Source of the DNA: Ignavibacteria bacterium
Lineage (GTDB): Bacteria; Bacteroidota; Ignavibacteria; Ignavibacteriales; Melioribacteraceae
Assembly (NCBI GenBank): GCA_012719345.1
Contig: JAAYAN010000079.1
Coordinates: forward strand, 1 to 64,000
DNA: 64,000 bases
Reading direction: 5' to 3'
Position 1 is the first letter of the stretch, and each line of letters starts with the position of its first letter. Made by a program: the position numbers and the translations under genes. The notes under the pieces were generated by a model, which was not told the DNA's origin, did no database searches, and worked only from the letters and a program-made list of their open reading frames with translations. This document shows, in pieces, positions 43,676-52,016 of the stretch.

Positions 43676-45289
43676 ATGAAAAAAAAGACAACTAGTCTAA
43701 TTATGATTCTGTTTTTCGTAATAAACGTTTTCGGACAAACAGAAGTAAATACGCGTCTGGAATCGGTTAAAGTTTACATCAGCGGCGCAGAAATGACACA
43801 TTCGGCAAAAGTAAATCTGCGGTCAGGAAACAACGAAATTATTTTTAAAGATTTTGCGCAAAATCTTAATCCCCAAAGTATAAGAATACAAACTGAAAGC
43901 GGCGTTAAAATACTGTCGGTTGTTAATCTTACAAATTATCTTTCGGAAAAACCTAAACCCCGAAAACTGCTGGAACTGCAGGACAGTCTTGAAAAATTAA
44001 ATCTAAGATTAAGAGAATTGGGAAACCGGAACACAATTTTAAGTGGCGAATACGATATGATTATTGCCAACAAAGCAATAGGCGGAAGTGAAAAAGGCGT
44101 TTCGGTTGATGAACTGAAAAAACTGGCTGAGTTTTATAATAAAAGAGGAACTGAAATTAAAACGGAACTTATTAAGTCAAGTGTTGAAGAGAAAAAAGTA
44201 AAAGAAAATATCGATAAACTTACAAACCAGATTAACGAAATGAACAACACTCTTAGCCAGCCGCAGCAGGAAATCAGTGTTTCGCTTATTTCGGATAAAG
44301 CAAAAAATGCCGATTTTTCAATAATTTATTACACTTATTCTGCCGGATGGAATGCCGAGTACGATATCCGGATAAATGATATTGCTAAACCAATTGAATG
44401 GGTTTACAAAGGAAAGGTTTTTCAGAATACAGGAATGGATTGGAAAAATATTGATATTGTACTCTCCAACAACAATCCCTCCTACGGTTTGTATTTGCCG
44501 GATTTAGACCCAAAATATTTGAATTTTATTCAATATGAATCATCTGATAGAGTTGTAATCAGAGGAATAAATCCTATGAGCAATCAGGCTATGACGATGG
44601 ATGCACTAAAAAAAGAAGAAATGAGCAATATGCAAAAAGTTTTTGAACCGGAAGAGCCGATATTTACTTCTGAACAAAAGCAAAACTCGGTTGAATTTGA
44701 AGCACGTGCTAAGTATAACATTCCCGCCGACGGAAAGGAGTATTCTATTCTCCTTACAACTTACGATATTCCTGCCGAATATGAATATAAATGCGTGCCG
44801 GCAGTTCTTAATCAGGCAGTGCTTACAGCAAAGATTAATGATTGGTCTAAATACAGCATTATTCCGGCAAATGCAAACATATATTTCGAAAATGCCTATG
44901 TTGGGCAGACTCACTTAAATACAGCAATTACCGATTCAAATCTTTCAATTCCCGTAGGGAAGGATAAACTTGTTAACGTTAAGCGCGAACGTATAACCGA
45001 TTTTACAGAAAGCAAATTCCTAAGTTCCAATATCATTAGAAGTTACAAGTACGAAACCACAATATCAAACGGAAGAAAAAATGATGTAAAACTTCTTCTG
45101 AAAGATCAGATTCCTGTTTCGCAAAATGAAGATATTGAAGTTGTTGATGTAAAGATAAGCGGCGGTTTGTTGAATAAAGACACTGGAATTATTGAATGGA
45201 ATTTGAATATGAAAGGCGGCGAAACTGTTAAAAAGAGTATCGAGTACTCAGTGAAATACCCGGGAGATAAAAAAATAAACGGATTATAA
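43676..45289 (+). CDS. MuiA-family secreted protein (DUF4140-DUF4139)
   Basis: A 537-residue protein with a signal peptide (SLIMILFFVINVFGQT). An N-terminal DUF4140 part has VKVYISGAEMTHSAKVNLRSG. A coiled-coil section follows (about 100-200). The DUF4139 C-terminal part includes YYTYSAGWNAEYDIRI and VYKGKVFQNTGMDWKNID, and it ends with a beta-rich WNLNMKGGETVKKSIEYSV. The family is named from a mucoidy inhibitor and has no settled function. GGAGG seven bases before the ATG at 43676 fixes the start; an in-frame TTG lies four codons earlier. A terminator follows, so it is monocistronic. Confidence 0.85.
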   Translation: MKKKTTSLIMILFFVINVFGQTEVNTRLESVKVYISGAEMTHSAKVNLRSGNNEIIFKDFAQNLNPQSIRIQTESGVKILSVVNLTNYLSEKPKPRKLLELQDSLEKLNLRLRELGNRNTILSGEYDMIIANKAIGGSEKGVSVDELKKLAEFYNKRGTEIKTELIKSSVEEKKVKENIDKLTNQINEMNNTLSQPQQEISVSLISDKAKNADFSIIYYTYSAGWNAEYDIRINDIAKPIEWVYKGKVFQNTGMDWKNIDIVLSNNNPSYGLYLPDLDPKYLNFIQYESSDRVVIRGINPMSNQAMTMDALKKEEMSNMQKVFEPEEPIFTSEQKQNSVEFEARAKYNIPADGKEYSILLTTYDIPAEYEYKCVPAVLNQAVLTAKINDWSKYSIIPANANIYFENAYVGQTHLNTAITDSNLSIPVGKDKLVNVKRERITDFTESKFLSSNIIRSYKYETTISNGRKNDVKLLLKDQIPVSQNEDIEVVDVKISGGLLNKDTGIIEWNLNMKGGETVKKSIEYSVKYPGDKKINGL

Positions 45290-45298
45290 AGAAAAGGG

Positions 45299-45327
45299 AA
45301 GTCCGGTTTTATGCCGGACTTTTTTCT
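45299..45327 (+). terminator. Intrinsic terminator of the MuiA-like gene
   Basis: An eight-base-pair stem (AAGTCCGG / CCGGACTT, loop TTTTATG) is followed by TTTTTCT, ten bases after the stop. Confidence 0.88.
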
Positions 45328-45433
45328 GACGAAGAGAATTAAAAATTAAGTTTTTTATACTTTTCTTTCAATAAAAATATTAATTTTACTTAACTGAATA
45401 AATAAGACATTAAGACATAATAGGAATCTAAAA

Positions 45434-46336
45434 TTGAAAACTATCATTTTAATTTTATCACTTCTTCAAATAATAATATTTGCTGAAGAAAAAGGGAACA
45501 GAACAATGAAAGACAACTGCGTAATAACAATCAATTCCGGTAAAGTAAGCATTTCTGCCGATCCTCTGAACGGAGGATTGATAACTTCTTTTAAACTGGG
45601 CGATTATGAATTTATCACTCAGAAAAAAGACAGCAAAGAAGGATACGGTTCAACTGTTTGGCCCAGCCCTCAATCTGTATGGAACTGGCCGCCGCCGGCT
45701 GTACTTGACAGGAAACCTTATACTGTTGAAAACTTGAACGATATTGTTAAAATGACAAGCGGCGAAGGCTGTAAAACCGGATTCCAATTATCGAAAGAAA
45801 TAGTCTCGGGAAAGGAAAATTCGATAAAATTGAAATATGAGATGAAAAATATTTCTAATGAAGTTAAAAAAACTGCTGTATGGGAAATATCTCGCGCGCC
45901 AAAAGGAGGAATGCTTTTTTATCCTATCGGCGCACCGGAAATGGGAGTTAAGTTTTTTCCACCGGTTGATGTAAAAAATATTGACGGAATTATTTGGTTT
46001 GATGCTAACCTTAATAAACAGGAAAACCATAAATTAAGCTACGGCGACGGAAAAGAAGGATGGCTTGCTTATGCCATAAATAATAAGCTGTTTATTAAGA
46101 AATTTGATGATATTCTTCCGGAAGAAACCGCTCCCGGCGAAGGCGAAATATTATATTATTCAAGTTTTACCTGCGATTATATCGAAATTGAAGTGCAAGG
46201 GAAGTACGCCGAATTAGAACCGGGGAAATCTGTATCGCTGGAAGTTGAATGGATAGGTATCGAAATACCCGAAGGCATAAAAGTTGAAGCTGGTAACAAA
46301 GAACTTGTTGACTTTGTAAGGTCTGTAATTAAATAA
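45434..46336 (+). CDS. Secreted DUF4380-like protein (mutarotase-type fold)
   Basis: A 300-residue protein starting at TTG with AGGA upstream. A signal peptide covers about residues 1-17. The rest is beta-rich, with SADPLNGGLITSFKLGDYEFI, TVWPSPQSVWNWPPPAVLD, KYEMKNISNEVKKTAVWEISRAP and a final YAELEPGKSVSLEVEWIG. This follows the DUF4380 pattern, related to the galactose-mutarotase fold that binds sugars. Enzymatic activity cannot be judged because a catalytic His/Glu pair is not obvious. It is probably a periplasmic carbohydrate-related protein. Confidence 0.72.
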   Translation: MKTIILILSLLQIIIFAEEKGNRTMKDNCVITINSGKVSISADPLNGGLITSFKLGDYEFITQKKDSKEGYGSTVWPSPQSVWNWPPPAVLDRKPYTVENLNDIVKMTSGEGCKTGFQLSKEIVSGKENSIKLKYEMKNISNEVKKTAVWEISRAPKGGMLFYPIGAPEMGVKFFPPVDVKNIDGIIWFDANLNKQENHKLSYGDGKEGWLAYAINNKLFIKKFDDILPEETAPGEGEILYYSSFTCDYIEIEVQGKYAELEPGKSVSLEVEWIGIEIPEGIKVEAGNKELVDFVRSVIK

Positions 46337-46411
46337 TTTGGTATTAATCACAGACTTAATTATGTAATTGACAAATTGAGTTTTATAAGTTACTTTTATG
46401 TATAGATTTAT

Positions 46412-46897
46412 ATGACTATCAATCCGGTAAATATTGTACAATTCACTGCAATCAGCAGGACAGACAAAGTCGAAGCTGTTAATATTCAGTCTCCGCGGGC
46501 AGATTATACTAAAATTCAGGAGACAACAGACCTGCTTAATGCTTCGCGGAATACAAGCATTAATAATATAAATCCCGAATATTCTGGCAGTGCGCCGGTT
46601 GCTGGTACAAAAAATACCTTTAAAAATCTGCTGGAAACTGCAAAAAAGCAGGCGCCGGAAAACAGACCTGCCGAAAAAATTGATTCCGAAAATGAAGACC
46701 TGATTGAAGATGACAAAAATTCACCTGAAATTAAGCGTAAGGAATTAGGCAAAGGTTTTTTTATAACTGTGCCATCCGAAAAAAAGCCCGAAGATAATTC
46801 CAATTTGCCAAGATTATCTAATATTAAAGAATTGCCTTCTTTTTACTATATGAATCAGAAGCTGGATACAGGAAAACTTGTTGATATGTTTATTTAA
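46412..46897 (+). CDS. Hypothetical polar protein
   Basis: A 161-residue protein I do not recognise. It has no signal peptide or membrane segment. It is rich in Asn, Glu, Lys, Pro and Ser throughout, suggesting disorder, apart from a short conserved-looking C-terminus (LPSFYYMNQKLDTGKLVDMFI-like ending). There is no good ribosome site before the ATG. It lies between the DUF4380 gene and valS on the same strand, with about 75 and 130 bases of space. That it is a real gene is supported by its length and by base use like its neighbours. Confidence 0.55.
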   Translation: MTINPVNIVQFTAISRTDKVEAVNIQSPRADYTKIQETTDLLNASRNTSINNINPEYSGSAPVAGTKNTFKNLLETAKKQAPENRPAEKIDSENEDLIEDDKNSPEIKRKELGKGFFITVPSEKKPEDNSNLPRLSNIKELPSFYYMNQKLDTGKLVDMFI

Positions 46898-47030
46898 CTC
46901 AGCTCGTTGCTGCTTTTTATAATTTAATCGTTTTTAATTCCGCTTAATTCTTTTTCTCTTACTCTTTCCTCATAATCTTACTCTCTTTTTCATTATATTT
47001 CGCATTATTTTTTTGAATTAAAGGTCAAAA

Positions 47031-49652
47031 ATGCGTGTTAAAAATTTAGATGAAATCCCAAAAGCCTATAACCCTGTTGATGTTGAGGATAAGTGGTACA
47101 AGTATTGGGAAGATAACCGGTTTTTCCATTCCGAAGTTGATAAGTCAAAGGAGCCTTATACAATTGTAATTCCGCCTCCGAATATTACCGGCATACTTCA
47201 TCTCGGACATATTTTAAACAATACAATTCAGGATGTTTATATCCGCTACAAAAGGATGAAAGGATTTAATTCCTGCTGGGTTCCGGGAACCGACCACGCT
47301 TCAATTGCCACTGAAGCTAAAGTTATTGGAATGTTAAAAGAAAAAGGAATTGACAAGTGGGAACTTGGACGCGAGGAATTCTTAAAACACTGCCGCGAGT
47401 GGCAGGATAAGTACGGCGGGATTATTTATAAGCAATTGCGCAAACTTGGCGTAAGCTGCGATTGGGAACGCGAACGGTTTACGATGGACGATCACTATTA
47501 TAAAAAAGTGATTGAAGCATTTGTTGATCTTTACAAAAAAGGATTGATTTACCGAGGATACAGAATGGTAAACTGGTGTCCCGCTTCAAAATCTGCAATT
47601 TCGGATGAAGAAGTAATTTATAAAAATGTTAACGGAAGTTTATGGTACTTAAAATATCCTGTAAAAGACAGCTCTGAATTTCTTGTAGTGGCAACAACGC
47701 GTCCCGAAACAATGCTCGGCGATACTGGAATTGCGGTTAATCCTAATGACGAAAGGTTTAAACATTTAATCGGCAAATCAGTAATTCTTCCCATTGTCAA
47801 CCGCGAAATCCCCATTTTCGGCGATGAATATGTTGATATGGAATTTGGTACCGGAGCTGTAAAAGTTACTCCCGCCCACGATATAAACGATTATGAAATG
47901 GCAAAACGGCACGATTTGAAAATGATAAACATTTTTAACGAAGATGCCACAACAAATAAAAATGTACCTGAAGCATTCCAAAATCTTGACCGTTATGTTG
48001 TCCGCAAAAAAGTTGTTGCTAAATTCGAAGAACTTGGTTTGCTGCTTAAAACTGAGGATTACAGCAATAAAGTCGGCTATTCCGAACGAGGCGGTGTACC
48101 TATTGAGCCTTATGTTTCGGAACAATGGTTTATGAAAATGGATGATCTGGTTAAACCAGCACTGCAAGTTGTGAAAGAAGGAAAAGTAAATTTTCATCCT
48201 GCTCACTGGGTAAAAACTTACGAGCATTGGATGGCAAACATTAAAGATTGGTGCATCTCGCGCCAGCTTTGGTGGGGACACAGAATTCCTGTCTGGTACC
48301 ACAAAGATTCCGGTGAAATTTATTGCGATGTAATTCCGCCGGAAGATATTGAAAACTGGCGGCAGGAAAATGATGTTCTCGATACCTGGGCATCCAGCTG
48401 GCTTTGGGCGCAGGATGTATTCACTACCAAAGAAGAACAGGCATATTATTATCCTACAAATTTATTGGTAACTGCTCCGGATATAATTTTCTTTTGGGTT
48501 GCGCGGATGATAATTGCAGGAATGGAATTTATGAAAGATGTTCCTTTCCGCGATGTTTATTTTACAAGTGTTATCCGCGATATGCAGGGAAGAAAAATGA
48601 GTAAATCACTCGGCAATTCGCCTGATCCGCTGGATGTAATTAAAGATTACGGCGCAGATGCTATGAGGTTTACAATTATTAATATTGCACCGCTCGGGCA
48701 GGATGTTCTTTTCAGCACTGATAAATGTGAACTCGGCAGAAATTTTGCGAACAAAATTTGGAACGCAGCGAGATTTCTTTTGATGAACGCGCAGGGTCTG
48801 GAATTAAGCGAAGATTTAAAAGACAAATACATTGATTTTACGGATAAATGGATAATCTCCAGATTCCAGAATACAGTAAAGGAACTTGACAATGCATACG
48901 ATAAATTTGATGTTACCGGCGCTACAAAAATTATTTACGGCTTTGTTTGGAACGACTTCTGCGACTGGTATATCGAGCTTTCGAAAAACAGAATGTACTC
49001 GGATAATATCGAGGTGAAATCTGCGGTGCTTTCGCGCTCGCTCGCTCTTTTTGAAGATATGCTGAAAATTGTTCATCCGTTTATGCCGTTTATTACCGAA
49101 GAAATCTGGCAGCTTTTTGATGAAAGAAAAACCGGCGAAAGTATTTCTGTTACTGAGTTTCCGAAAGTTGATGAATCGTTGATAAACATTGAAGCAGAAA
49201 ATGAAATCGAGTTTGTGCAGAATGTTATTACTGCAATACGAAATATCCGCGGCGAAATGAATATTGCGCCTTCGAAACAAATTAACGTGATAATAAAAAC
49301 AGAAAAACTTAGCGACGTTCAAAAGCAGTATATTAAATCTTTAGGAAGAGTTGAAGCCCTTGAATATGGAGCAGAAATTACAAAACCAAAAGCAAGCGCT
49401 TCGGCTGTTGTAAAAGGCGCTGAAATTTTTATTCCGCTTGAAGGATTGATTGACTTGAATGTTGAAAGACAAAGAATTGAAAAAGAAATAAACCGGCTTG
49501 AAGGCGGATTACGTGGAATTGATGCAAAACTTTCGAACGAGAAATTTGTAAGCAATGCCCCTGCCGATGTGGTTGAAAAAGAGAAAATCAAAAAAGCCGA
49601 TTTTGAGTCGTCTCTCGAAAAGCTAAAAATAATTTTAGAAGATTTGAGATAA
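47031..49652 (+). CDS. valS: Valyl-tRNA synthetase
   Basis: An 873-residue class I synthetase that charges tRNA-Val. The HIGH motif appears as ILHLGH in PPNITGILHLGHILNNT, and KMSKS as GRKMSKSLGN (about residue 523). The editing domain (about 190-340) includes TTRPETMLGDTG and GTGAVKVTPAHD. The tRNA-contact segment PGTDHASIATE is present. A C-terminal coiled coil (NVERQRIEKEINRLEGGLRG) completes the usual ValS layout. It is full length and monocistronic, and is convergent with the helicase gene. Confidence 0.97.
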   Translation: MRVKNLDEIPKAYNPVDVEDKWYKYWEDNRFFHSEVDKSKEPYTIVIPPPNITGILHLGHILNNTIQDVYIRYKRMKGFNSCWVPGTDHASIATEAKVIGMLKEKGIDKWELGREEFLKHCREWQDKYGGIIYKQLRKLGVSCDWERERFTMDDHYYKKVIEAFVDLYKKGLIYRGYRMVNWCPASKSAISDEEVIYKNVNGSLWYLKYPVKDSSEFLVVATTRPETMLGDTGIAVNPNDERFKHLIGKSVILPIVNREIPIFGDEYVDMEFGTGAVKVTPAHDINDYEMAKRHDLKMINIFNEDATTNKNVPEAFQNLDRYVVRKKVVAKFEELGLLLKTEDYSNKVGYSERGGVPIEPYVSEQWFMKMDDLVKPALQVVKEGKVNFHPAHWVKTYEHWMANIKDWCISRQLWWGHRIPVWYHKDSGEIYCDVIPPEDIENWRQENDVLDTWASSWLWAQDVFTTKEEQAYYYPTNLLVTAPDIIFFWVARMIIAGMEFMKDVPFRDVYFTSVIRDMQGRKMSKSLGNSPDPLDVIKDYGADAMRFTIINIAPLGQDVLFSTDKCELGRNFANKIWNAARFLLMNAQGLELSEDLKDKYIDFTDKWIISRFQNTVKELDNAYDKFDVTGATKIIYGFVWNDFCDWYIELSKNRMYSDNIEVKSAVLSRSLALFEDMLKIVHPFMPFITEEIWQLFDERKTGESISVTEFPKVDESLINIEAENEIEFVQNVITAIRNIRGEMNIAPSKQINVIIKTEKLSDVQKQYIKSLGRVEALEYGAEITKPKASASAVVKGAEIFIPLEGLIDLNVERQRIEKEINRLEGGLRGIDAKLSNEKFVSNAPADVVEKEKIKKADFESSLEKLKIILEDLR

Positions 49653-49660
49653 AATAATTA

Positions 49661-49684
49661 AAGGCTGTTTTTTTGAACAGCCTT
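49661..49684. terminator. Hairpin between convergent valS and helicase genes
   Basis: A nine-base-pair perfect stem (AAGGCTGTT / AACAGCCTT) with a T-rich loop. Flanking T-runs are short, so termination strength is uncertain, but its position between convergent genes fits a shared terminator. Confidence 0.6.
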
Positions 49685-49715
49685 CAAAAATCAATTAAAC
49701 TGGATTTTTAATCTT

Positions 49716-51737
49716 TTACTTTCTGCTTTTCTTTGAATAAAAAGAATTATCGGAATTGCTTTTCCGCGATTTACGGTCTTTTTTATCTTTCCTGTCCGAT
49801 TTCCTGCCTTCATTTTCAAATTTTGCTGGTTTTCTGTCTTCATACCAGTTTTCACGTCGTTTATCAGTTTTTCTTTCCGGACGATCATCCGATCTGCGGT
49901 TTCTTCTGTTATCCGATCCTCTTTCCGGTCTTCCGCCTGAACGTTTATCACGCCTGTCACTTGAACGTCTCTCCGATCTATCGCCTGAACTTCTTTCGGA
50001 TCTGTCGCTATAACGTTTTTCCGATCTTCCCCCTCCGGATTTCCTTTCGCGTCTGTCATCTCCGCCACCGCGGTCAGATCTTTCATCTCGCGATCTTCTG
50101 TTTCTGGAATCGGATCTGCCTGAGCTTCTAGATTTACTTTCTGCAACTTCGACAGATATTTTTCTGTCTTTCCTCGTCTTGTTTTCAAAAGCATCCAAAA
50201 TATTCTGAGTAAAAGATTTATCTACTTCAAAAAATGAAAAAGTTTTCAAAATTTCAATTTCACCGACTTCAATATCACGCAGACCAGTAAAGTCGTTTAT
50301 CATGCCGATTATGCTAACCGGTTTAATATCGTCCATTTTCCCGACGTTTATAAAAAAGCGGGTATATTCGGAATTTCCGTTACGTTCGCGCTTATCCTTT
50401 TTTCTATCGCCCTGAATATTAATATCGCCTGTATTTTTGTAGTAATCTAAAAACCTGTTAAATTCAAGCGACACGAATTTTTTTATTAACTCTTCACGAT
50501 CAAGCCATTCGAGCTTTTTATATATAGTCGGTAAATAAGATTCAATCTGCGTATCATCAACTTCCACTTTTTCCATTCTATCGATAAGATGGAAAAGCTG
50601 TTTTTCGCACACTTCTTCGCCAACAGGTATTGAAGTGATGCTGAATTTTTTGCCGATCTGCTTTTCTATATCCTGAAGTTTTCTTTTTTCTTTGAGATTT
50701 GCAATAACAACTGAAGTACCTGATTTTCCGGCTCTGCCGGTTCTTCCGCTGCGGTGAGTGTAAATTTCGTTTTCGTCGGGCAGATTATAATTTATAACGT
50801 GAGTGAGATGGTCCACATCCAGCCCGCGGGCAGCAACGTCGGTGGCAACAAGCAATTTTAAATGGCGGATTCGGAATTTATTCATAACATTATCGCGCTG
50901 TGCCTGCGAAAGATCGCCGTGAAGCGCATCTGCGTTGTAGCCGTCTTTCATCAAAAGGTCGGCAACTTCCTGGGTTTCTTTGCGAGTGCGGCAGAAAACA
51001 ATTCCGTAAATATCGGGGTTAAAATCGACAATTCTTTTTAAAGCTAAATAACGGTCGCGGGCTTGAACAAAATATGCAAGGTGATTAACATTTTCGGCAC
51101 CTGCATTTTTACGTCCTATGGTTATTTCAACTGGATTTTTCTGGAATTTTTCGGCTATTGCAACAACTTCTTTTGGCATTGTTGCAGAAAATAAATATGT
51201 GCTTTTTTCTTTAGGCGTTGTGCTTAAAATTGCTTCAAGCTCATCGCGGAAACCCATATTAAGCATTTCATCTGCTTCATCCAGAACAACAGCTTTTATT
51301 TTAGAAATGTTTACAACCTTTCTGTTTATAAGGTCTAATAGTCTGCCAGGGGTTGCAGAAATTATATGAACACCCTGTTTTATTGTCCGGATTTGATGTT
51401 CGATGCTGGCACCGCCAAAAACCGCTGCTATTTTAACTTGTTTGTATTTTGATAAATCAATAAGATCATCGGCAATCTGTAAACATAATTCTCGGGTAGG
51501 ACTTAGTATTAAATATTGTACATCTTTAGAGTTACAATCCGTTTTTTGTAAAATTGGTATTCCGAAAGCTGCTGTTTTCCCTGTTCCTGTCTGCGCCAAA
51601 GCAACAATATCAGTTTTATCGCTGCTTAAAAGCAAGGGAATTACCTCTTCCTGCACAGGCATCGGATTTTTGAATCCAAGCTCCTGAACAGCTTTTAAAA
51701 TATTGTTATCAATTCCCAATTCTTCAAAATTCTTCAT
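49716..51737 (-). CDS. DEAD-box ATP-dependent RNA helicase (CsdA/DbpA-like)
   Basis: A 673-residue helicase. The core motifs are complete: Q motif with GFKNPMPVQ, Walker A AQTGTGKT, DEAD in VLDEADEML, SAT in FSATMPK, and HRSGRTGRAGK. A DbpA/CsdA-type RNA-binding domain follows (about 455-530, RFFINVGKMDDIKPVSIIGMI), which targets rRNA in known members. The last 130 residues are a low-complexity tail of Arg, Ser, Asp and Gly (repeats such as SDRSERSSGDRSERR). Roles in ribosome assembly and cold adaptation are expected. It is monocistronic. Confidence 0.94.
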   Translation of the reverse strand: MKNFEELGIDNNILKAVQELGFKNPMPVQEEVIPLLLSSDKTDIVALAQTGTGKTAAFGIPILQKTDCNSKDVQYLILSPTRELCLQIADDLIDLSKYKQVKIAAVFGGASIEHQIRTIKQGVHIISATPGRLLDLINRKVVNISKIKAVVLDEADEMLNMGFRDELEAILSTTPKEKSTYLFSATMPKEVVAIAEKFQKNPVEITIGRKNAGAENVNHLAYFVQARDRYLALKRIVDFNPDIYGIVFCRTRKETQEVADLLMKDGYNADALHGDLSQAQRDNVMNKFRIRHLKLLVATDVAARGLDVDHLTHVINYNLPDENEIYTHRSGRTGRAGKSGTSVVIANLKEKRKLQDIEKQIGKKFSITSIPVGEEVCEKQLFHLIDRMEKVEVDDTQIESYLPTIYKKLEWLDREELIKKFVSLEFNRFLDYYKNTGDINIQGDRKKDKRERNGNSEYTRFFINVGKMDDIKPVSIIGMINDFTGLRDIEVGEIEILKTFSFFEVDKSFTQNILDAFENKTRKDRKISVEVAESKSRSSGRSDSRNRRSRDERSDRGGGDDRRERKSGGGRSEKRYSDRSERSSGDRSERRSSDRRDKRSGGRPERGSDNRRNRRSDDRPERKTDKRRENWYEDRKPAKFENEGRKSDRKDKKDRKSRKSNSDNSFYSKKSRK

Positions 51738-52016
51738 TTTATATCCGTTTTTTTACCCGTTTGAAATTTTCAAAAGAGTGATTTATAATTCATTTAATTC
51801 AAAAGAGAAACGATGAAATGTGTTCAGTTGAGGAAAGTAAACCAGGCATAAAAATAAAAACTTCCAAATACAAGAAAACAAACAAAAAAAATCTCTAACG
51901 ATATGTAAACATACAAAGAAATACGTTTTTATCATAAAACAATTTTTAAGGTAAAAAAAATAGCCTTTATAACCCGTCTATATAATTAATAAACACTTTT
52001 CTGTTCGAACTGTGAA

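Noticed and set aside
49691-50194. A 167-codon open frame on the minus strand under the helicase tail
   Set aside because: It is a frame-shifted reading of the repetitive Arg/Ser/Asp codons of the helicase tail, with composition to match, and has no ribosome site of its own.
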